Of a DNA stretch of 64,000 bases, positions 58,784 to 64,000 are shown one piece after another. The position numbers were made by a program, and so were the translations under genes. Source of the DNA: Duganella sp. OV510 (lineage in GTDB: Bacteria > Pseudomonadota > Gammaproteobacteria > Burkholderiales > Burkholderiaceae_D); NCBI RefSeq assembly GCF_900100205.1, contig NZ_FNEQ01000001.1, positions 1,458,555-1,522,554 on the forward strand. Direction: 5' to 3'. How positions within the stretch are numbered: the stretch's first letter is position 1; every line of letters starts with the position of its first letter. The notes under the pieces are model-generated. The model did no database searches. It was not told the origin of the DNA and saw only the letters and a program-made list of their open reading frames with translations.

Positions 58784-59689
58784 TTAAGAAGATGTGGCTC
58801 TGAGCCGAAGCTCGGCCTTAGCGTATAAATCCTTGAGCCCCTCTTTAGTGAGTAGTGCTGGCATCCGAAGGTGCCAGCCAGGCTCATCACCGAGCTCCTC
58901 ACGCACTGTTTCCATAAATGCCGACACAGAAGGATGAGGATCAATTTCGTCAGCATAGAAGCCATCGAAGCGAGTGAAAGGACTGCCACCCTTCTTCATG
59001 CAGCTCACCATGTCTGCAACCGTGTATTGGGCCTTCTCTCCGAGTAGACTGTAAGTCTTGCTCTCAGCTTCCCAGTTCTTTTGAGGCCAGATCAAAGTGT
59101 CATTCTCGTCTAATGGCTGTGCGATATGCCCTTCATCGCGAGCAGTGTTAAATTGTCTTAGCACTTCCCAGGTCGATGCATCGATAGAAAAGTGGATCTC
59201 AAATCTGTCTACGCTATCGCTCCAACGCTCACCAAAATACAGTGTCCACCGGCTCCTGCTCTCCGATTCGACATCACTACAGCGGGCGTCTTTGATCAAG
59301 TCCCACTTACGCCAGATCCGCGAAAGAATTCCTTTGGTGGTTCCAATCTTGATCAGCCTAGAGTGGGAACCATCAGGGCGACATTCAAAGTCATAACCAC
59401 GCCTCGCAGCGAATAGAACAAAGGATTGAGTCCATAAGTCCGGCTCTTCAGCTAGCCGCAGGATTTTCCCAAAGTTCTTCGAGGTGAACAAGCTCTTAAG
59501 CGATTCCGACGAAGACGAACTCTTCACTGCACGGTCATGAAGAGTGGTGCTCCCATCGATCCAGTAGGCCTTGGGATTGCCACCATTTTTTAGAGCTTCT
59601 TCTGCCGCTGCCGCATCGTTTTGCAAAATGGCTTTCGCAAGAGCCAACGTCTGCAGGTCGTCGTGCCACTCGAATTCGGTTTTTCCCAT
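58784..59689 (-). CDS. Unrecognised 301-aa protein, cassette partner
   Basis: No known domain is certain. The first 60 residues (LALAKAILQNDAAAAEEALK, NGGNPKAYWIDGSTTLHDRA) look like one or two ankyrin-type units. The middle is rich in Trp and charged residues (RIWRKWDLIK, WTLYFGERWSDSVDRFEIH). No signal peptide or membrane segment. A promoter with a perfect TTGACA -35 lies upstream. It is followed by the HNH gene and is divergent from the DUF4365 gene, as expected for a component of one system. Confidence 0.85.
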   Translation of the reverse strand: MGKTEFEWHDDLQTLALAKAILQNDAAAAEEALKNGGNPKAYWIDGSTTLHDRAVKSSSSSESLKSLFTSKNFGKILRLAEEPDLWTQSFVLFAARRGYDFECRPDGSHSRLIKIGTTKGILSRIWRKWDLIKDARCSDVESESRSRWTLYFGERWSDSVDRFEIHFSIDASTWEVLRQFNTARDEGHIAQPLDENDTLIWPQKNWEAESKTYSLLGEKAQYTVADMVSCMKKGGSPFTRFDGFYADEIDPHPSVSAFMETVREELGDEPGWHLRMPALLTKEGLKDLYAKAELRLRATSS

Positions 59690-59708
59690 GGGTTTGTCCG
59701 CAAACTTT

Positions 59709-59737
59709 CTAACAAGAAGTTAAACAATGATTGTCAA
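59709..59737 (-). promoter_or_regulatory. Candidate promoter of the HNH operon
   Basis: On the minus strand TTGACA (59737-59732) is followed after 17 bases by TGTTAG (59714-59709), an acceptable -10. The start codon is about 13 bases past the expected transcription start, so the mRNA would be nearly leaderless. The 183-base gap is very AT-rich and serves the divergent DUF4365 gene too. Confidence 0.5.
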
Positions 59738-59872
59738 CACTGCTTTGTTTTTGCTCGCTCGCCAAAAATTATTGCATTGGCAATTAACTATAAATTACCA
59801 TACCAATTGGAAATTCTTCAAACTTAGACGCAACTTTGTCCTGCTCAAAAATTAACAACATGACAGGAAAGC

Positions 59873-62800
59873 ATGAAACATCAACGAAAGGTCGAAATGT
59901 CTCAGAATGGACCACTACCTACTGTCAGCGAAGCACAGGCTATCGGGGGCAGAGCTGAGAAGTGTTTTGGTGCCCGCTGCCCAGAAAACTGGTCGCCACA
60001 ACCCGGCACAAACACAGGCGACTTCGGAATCGATTACGAAGTCCTAACCTTCGAAAACAGCCAGGCCACTGACACATTTCGCGTTCAACTCAAAGGCACT
60101 ACAGTTCCAGACCTAGTGGCCAATGGAAGCGAATTTTCGATTCAACTGAAAGCGTCAACAATTCGCTACTACGCGAGATTTACAGAGCCCATTCTGCTTG
60201 TGCTTTGTGATCTAAGTGCCCATCCGCGAGCTATCGACTGCCCTCTCTATTACGTATGGATTCACGACGAACTAAAACGGATCAATGCACGTGATCTTCC
60301 TGATGAGCAGGTCTCGGTAACTCTTCGCATTGCAAAAAAAGACTTGCTAGACGAGAACACCAACTTCACAAAGGAGCTCGCACAGTTCAGAGCCCTAGCT
60401 AGCATCGGGATGACGCTGCATATCACCCTCGAACGACAGAATCCTGGATTAGACACCTCTGCGAGTATCGCCTTACTCGAAAAAATTCCGCGAGGATTTT
60501 CTGAACGAAGCCCGGCCCTAATTGAATCAATGGCCGAAGATCCGGTAACGTCATGGCCAGCTAAACCACTCGGCACTATGGTGTGGTATCTCGATGAAGC
60601 CGAACGCTACTTATCCGTGGGTTCATTCGCACGTGCGGAGGAAATGTTAAGGTCGGCTGACGACTTACTGGCCAGCGCTACACCATTAGAAGTGGGTGAC
60701 TATTGGCATCTTTGCGGCCGTCTACACATGGCGAACCTAGCTCAAGAGCAAGCATGTGCAGACTATGCAGCAGCTATGAATGCTTGTCCGAACCATCCTC
60801 GGTTTATCGCAGCGTGGGCAGAGGCAAAAATGGCGATTACCTTCGCAGAGGATGGACCAAATGACTTCACGGAAATTTATGAGGCTCTCCAATCTTCTGC
60901 ACCGTTAATCCTTGGAGTAAAAGCTAGACTCTTGTCTGCGGAAAAGCGAGACGAGGAGGCAGAGGAGGTTCTAAATTCTTTTGATGGTCCGGAGCAGCTT
61001 GCAGCAAAGGCTATCATTCGAACTATGCGATCAAGATGGCAGGAAGCCATCGAGGTCTGTGATGCCGGACTTCCCCTAGAGAATATTAGAGATGCGACAC
61101 GTAATCTGTTCTTAATTCTGAAATCGAAAGCTCAATTCCATCTCGCCGTGGATGTCGAACCGGATCACGGATCAGAGCACATCCGAATGCCTTTATCTGG
61201 ATATTCGGATGCCAATTTGATGCTTCTGCAAGAAGCCTGGACTGGCATGCTTGCGGCACTCGATGGACTACGCCTGGCTGGCTGGACCAGCAATATCGAA
61301 TTTATAGCGGATATCATTAGTGCAGCAGCCTCAATGCTTCACACAGAGGAGCAGGCGTTAGCAGTTCTTCGTGAAGCTGCTGAAAAACGTCCAAGCCTCT
61401 CAACACTGCAAACCGCTGTCGAGTCGCTCGCTACGCAGGTGGGCAATTTTGATCTTGCACTAACCGCTAACGCACGCCAGGCAGAAAATTCAACGAAAAA
61501 AATACGCCGAACGTCTTTACTCCACATGGCTAAGCATGATGCTGAGTGTATCGCTTATTTTGAATCAGCCCTGGCTAGTTTAGATCAAACTGACCCAATG
61601 TTTGAGGAGGCTCTCACAGCTGCGATCCTTTCCTCCAACAGACTAGTGCGAACTGACCTCGTTAGAAAGTGGATGAGTATTTTTGACGAGAATCCAAACT
61701 CTGCTGCACAGAAAGCAGTAGTGAACTATGCTATAGCGATTTCAAAAAATAAGGTTAGACAAGCAGACGCGATCTCGGGTTTGTATGATAGCTTCTGTGA
61801 GCTAGGTAAACCTAAGTCAATGGCGACGCAACTGTTCTTTGCACTGAATCCTCGATTCTATCAAGACGCAGAAAAAATTGTAATTGTGGCCGAGACTCTA
61901 CAGGCGGATAGAATTTTCCCATATGACGCTGTTCTCCAACTCGCCCAAGCCTATGCAACGCTTGAACAATGGGATCGACTGTTAGATTGGATCGTGGAAG
62001 CTCAGATTAGGTTCCCCACGCAGGAAATGCTGGTAGCAATCAAAGCTTCGGCTTTAGATCGCCTGGGCCACACTGCTGAAGCCAGAGATCTCCTATCTTC
62101 GCTCATCGAGAGGGGTTCAAAAGATCCCTTCACGTTGGGAACCCTCATCGATATCACAACTCGATGCGGCTTTATAGAGGAAGCCATTGCAGCAGCTGAA
62201 ATCTTGACCGCATCCGACCCAAAAAACGGATTGAAGCACCTGCGACTATTGCACAATTTGGTTCGAGCAAAAAATCCTTCAGACGCTCGTGCTCGTGATA
62301 TCGCATGGCGAATGGGTGAGCTGACAGATACGGATAGCGAGGAACAGGAAGGCCTGTTTCTGATGTCCATTGCCATATCTCCGTTACAAGGAAAGCCAGA
62401 CCCAGCACAAATCGAAGAATATCAGCGAAGACTGCAAGCCTATAGTTTGAAGTTCCCTAAATCTAGAATTATGCGGTCAGCCTCCATACCTGCTGATGCG
62501 AGTGCAGAAGAACTAATCGCGATACTCACCGATTTAATTGGAGAGTCTCCTGAGCAGTTCGAGGCGAGGCGGCAGAAACGAACGCAACAAGAAGAAGATA
62601 AACACGCTCCTTTTTCTTGGAGACCAGACCTCACCTATCCAGAAGCAAGAAATCTTCCTCATCTTTGGGAAATATCCAAGAATGCTAAAGGCTCAGATAA
62701 GAGAGCGGTTCTAGCGATGATCCTATTTCCGTGGACAGCAGTGCCAACGAACCAGATGCAAAGCCATACGCCGCTAATGGATTTGTTATCTCTAATGCTG

Positions 62801-63910
62801 ACCTATGACCTAGGCATTCTTGGTTTGTTATTCAAGATTTTTCCATTTATCGCGGTCTCTCAGCGAACGATGCAAGAACTTGGAAAGATCGGAGACCCCA
62901 TTGACGGCTCGCTTCATCGCGAAAAAAGACAAGGCATTCAACAAATTTTGCAGGCTCATTTTTCTCAATTACGACAACCATCCGAGCAAAAATCGTCGCT
63001 TCCAGAATCAATGCCTGAATCGGTGAGGCTCACAGACGAAATTAAGGCCCTCTCTCATCAGTCATCATACCTACTGTATTCGGACGATGCATACATTCGC
63101 CTGTTCTGCCAAGATGGTGACCCAGACTTTAGAAGCATATGCACGCTTGATGCTCTATCTGCGATCGAATCTCAGGGGATACTTAGCTCCAAGGAGGTTG
63201 CTGAAAAAATTGGGATGCTTTGTATATGGGGAGTTGAGATCGGGATTGATCAACGATGGCAAATTGCCAGCCTGCCAGATGAGCTGGGAGGTATGCAGGA
63301 TCTCGCTGACGGTGCGGATTTGATCGAGAAAACTCCTCATTGCATCGCCATCTTCAATGGCATATGGGATCGCAAACCTTCAACTTATGGTGATTTGCTA
63401 ACCCATGCGAGTCACCTCATGAGCCTGATGCTCGGCGAGCACAAAATGAATGCAATGGCAGTGGCATCCCTCATGGCCATCTGGCACGCGAAGGCAATGA
63501 AAAAAGAAGATGCACCTCGCAATGCTATTGCATCACTAGCACAACTAATACGCAATGCTGCTCTTTTTTCGTTTGAAAAGAACACCAAGCCCCGCAATAG
63601 TGGAGAGTTATGGCAGATCCTCTTCCTGTTGGTGCGTCATGTAACAGGTCGAGATCTTGACAATGAGAGTTTGGCAGACACCCTTCATATGATGACGGCA
63701 GCTACGGCTAGCCACGACCTACTGAGGAGAAAACTGAGTGAGCCGAGCTTGATGTCGTTCTTTGCATTGGGGCTCAAAGACGGTGAGACGGCCCGTTCCG
63801 TCTTCCTGAAAATCTATCCTTTGTGGAGAAAATCTTTGCTGAAAGACCTGGGAGTCTCCACGCCTACTTTCGAGCACTTCACACTGACAAATAATAAACC
63901 AGCCTTGTAG
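59873..63910 (+). CDS. DUF4365 nuclease-like domain fused to long TPR/helical repeats (1345 aa)
   Basis: The N-terminal DUF4365 domain (about 18-190) shows PD-(D/E)xK-type features: D50 and D54 in GDFGIDYEV, and Q72-L-K74 in FRVQLKGTT, with YARFTEPILLVLCDL and PLYYVWIHDELK. TPR-like helical pairs fill about 235-760 (AEEMLRSADDLLASATPLEV, DRLLDWIVEAQIRFPT, EEAIAAAEIL). Residues about 850-1345 are unrecognised, mostly helical. Start is at ATG 59873 (AGGA upstream); an ATG eight codons later also has a ribosome site. The stop directly abuts an IS3-family end, so the C-terminus may be altered. A sensor-nuclease defence protein is my best reading. Confidence 0.88.
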   Translation: MKHQRKVEMSQNGPLPTVSEAQAIGGRAEKCFGARCPENWSPQPGTNTGDFGIDYEVLTFENSQATDTFRVQLKGTTVPDLVANGSEFSIQLKASTIRYYARFTEPILLVLCDLSAHPRAIDCPLYYVWIHDELKRINARDLPDEQVSVTLRIAKKDLLDENTNFTKELAQFRALASIGMTLHITLERQNPGLDTSASIALLEKIPRGFSERSPALIESMAEDPVTSWPAKPLGTMVWYLDEAERYLSVGSFARAEEMLRSADDLLASATPLEVGDYWHLCGRLHMANLAQEQACADYAAAMNACPNHPRFIAAWAEAKMAITFAEDGPNDFTEIYEALQSSAPLILGVKARLLSAEKRDEEAEEVLNSFDGPEQLAAKAIIRTMRSRWQEAIEVCDAGLPLENIRDATRNLFLILKSKAQFHLAVDVEPDHGSEHIRMPLSGYSDANLMLLQEAWTGMLAALDGLRLAGWTSNIEFIADIISAAASMLHTEEQALAVLREAAEKRPSLSTLQTAVESLATQVGNFDLALTANARQAENSTKKIRRTSLLHMAKHDAECIAYFESALASLDQTDPMFEEALTAAILSSNRLVRTDLVRKWMSIFDENPNSAAQKAVVNYAIAISKNKVRQADAISGLYDSFCELGKPKSMATQLFFALNPRFYQDAEKIVIVAETLQADRIFPYDAVLQLAQAYATLEQWDRLLDWIVEAQIRFPTQEMLVAIKASALDRLGHTAEARDLLSSLIERGSKDPFTLGTLIDITTRCGFIEEAIAAAEILTASDPKNGLKHLRLLHNLVRAKNPSDARARDIAWRMGELTDTDSEEQEGLFLMSIAISPLQGKPDPAQIEEYQRRLQAYSLKFPKSRIMRSASIPADASAEELIAILTDLIGESPEQFEARRQKRTQQEEDKHAPFSWRPDLTYPEARNLPHLWEISKNAKGSDKRAVLAMILFPWTAVPTNQMQSHTPLMDLLSLMLTYDLGILGLLFKIFPFIAVSQRTMQELGKIGDPIDGSLHREKRQGIQQILQAHFSQLRQPSEQKSSLPESMPESVRLTDEIKALSHQSSYLLYSDDAYIRLFCQDGDPDFRSICTLDALSAIESQGILSSKEVAEKIGMLCIWGVEIGIDQRWQIASLPDELGGMQDLADGADLIEKTPHCIAIFNGIWDRKPSTYGDLLTHASHLMSLMLGEHKMNAMAVASLMAIWHAKAMKKEDAPRNAIASLAQLIRNAALFSFEKNTKPRNSGELWQILFLLVRHVTGRDLDNESLADTLHMMTAATASHDLLRRKLSEPSLMSFFALGLKDGETARSVFLKIYPLWRKSLLKDLGVSTPTFEHFTLTNNKPAL

Positions 63911-64000
63911 TGGTCAACCCATCCCGGACACTATGTTAAGTTTTTCTTCGACGACGGCCGGTGCCAGTCCCTGGTTGAACTGATGCGGCCGTATCCAGTT
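63911..64000 (-). mobile_element. IS3-family insertion sequence end with transposase C-terminus
   Basis: On the minus strand the frame from 64000 to the TGA at 63914 reads NWIRPHQFNQGLAPAVVEEK, then LNIVSGMG, the typical C-terminus of IS3-family OrfB (after the DDE core). The plus strand starts TGGTCAACCCATCCCGGACA right after the DUF4365 stop, fitting an IS3-type terminal repeat beginning with TG. The rest lies outside the window. Confidence 0.8.

Larger units (their letters stand above)
57511..63910. mobile_element. Foreign AT-rich cassette inserted in mutS
   Basis: From about 57511 base composition falls well below that of the GC-rich chromosome and stays low to 63910. Codon use changes as well. 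It contains three genes (HNH, unknown 301 aa, DUF4365-TPR) and no phage structural or integrase gene. Its left end splits mutS; its right end abuts an IS3-family end. The far boundary of the whole insertion is outside the window, so its full size and mobility genes are not known. Confidence 0.75.

Noticed and set aside
57426..63910. Intein or self-splicing intron in mutS carrying an HNH homing nuclease
   Set aside because: The mutS frame closes within six codons, no intein splice residues are seen, and the insertion holds three genes on both strands.
57511..63910. Prophage remnant
   Set aside because: No capsid, tail, terminase, lysis or integrase gene is visible in the inserted part.

Overview
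The window looks like chromosomal DNA of a free-living betaproteobacterium of the Oxalobacteraceae type (Massilia/Duganella/Janthinobacterium-like). The evidence is the gene order leuC - entericidin-like lipoprotein - leuD - leuB - asd - fimV, the GC-rich codon use, the many TonB-dependent receptors and the chemotaxis genes. This placement is inference; no rRNA or tRNA gene was seen to confirm it.

Region by region. 1-7091 (minus): leucine biosynthesis (leuC, leuD, leuB), aspartate-semialdehyde dehydrogenase, and the start of fimV, whose 3' end lies outside the window. 7284-10009 (minus): a two-gene cheZ-cheA operon. 10275-12471 (plus): a universal stress protein behind an FNR-type box, a NarL/FixJ response regulator and a Crp/Fnr regulator. 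12645-14604 (plus): hemP behind a Fur-like box, an unknown 110-aa protein and a DUF2325 protein. 14701-22241 (minus): a TonB-dependent receptor, then a Fur-box-led operon of PepSY, DUF2271, DUF4198, ApbE and a membrane flavodoxin reductase, which I read as a flavin-based electron route to the periplasm. 22391-22888: a PNPOx-fold protein. 22885-28851 (minus): the ligase-associated DNA-repair operon (small protein, MBL exonuclease, ATP-dependent ligase, Lhr-like helicase, PdeM). 29020-32540: fRMsr, then a VOC / YCII / double-YCII / ECF42-type sigma operon.

32621-36881: a copper/heavy-metal type two-component system divergent from CzcE, DUF305 and YVTN beta-propeller genes. 36859-43669: an exported alpha/beta hydrolase and a tripartite RND efflux operon with a His-rich loop. 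43778-46048: Dps and a chemoreceptor. 46210-49561: a TonB-dependent receptor and a GH53 galactanase. 49667-57136: a Kv-type ion channel, an orphan branched-chain amino acid binding protein, a GlxA-type regulator, two short-chain dehydrogenases with a LysR regulator, a secreted lactonase-like MBL protein and a small TPR protein.

57426-64000 is different. The mutS reading frame starts normally but stops being MutS after about 28 codons, at about 57510, where base composition falls sharply to AT-rich. From there to 63910 lies a compact foreign cassette: an HNH nuclease and an unrecognised 301-aa protein in one operon, divergent from a 1345-aa protein with a DUF4365 nuclease-like domain followed by long helical/TPR repeats. 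An IS3-family end abuts the stop codon of the large gene. I judge this cassette the best candidate for an undescribed (probably defence) system, and the interrupted mutS is itself notable.
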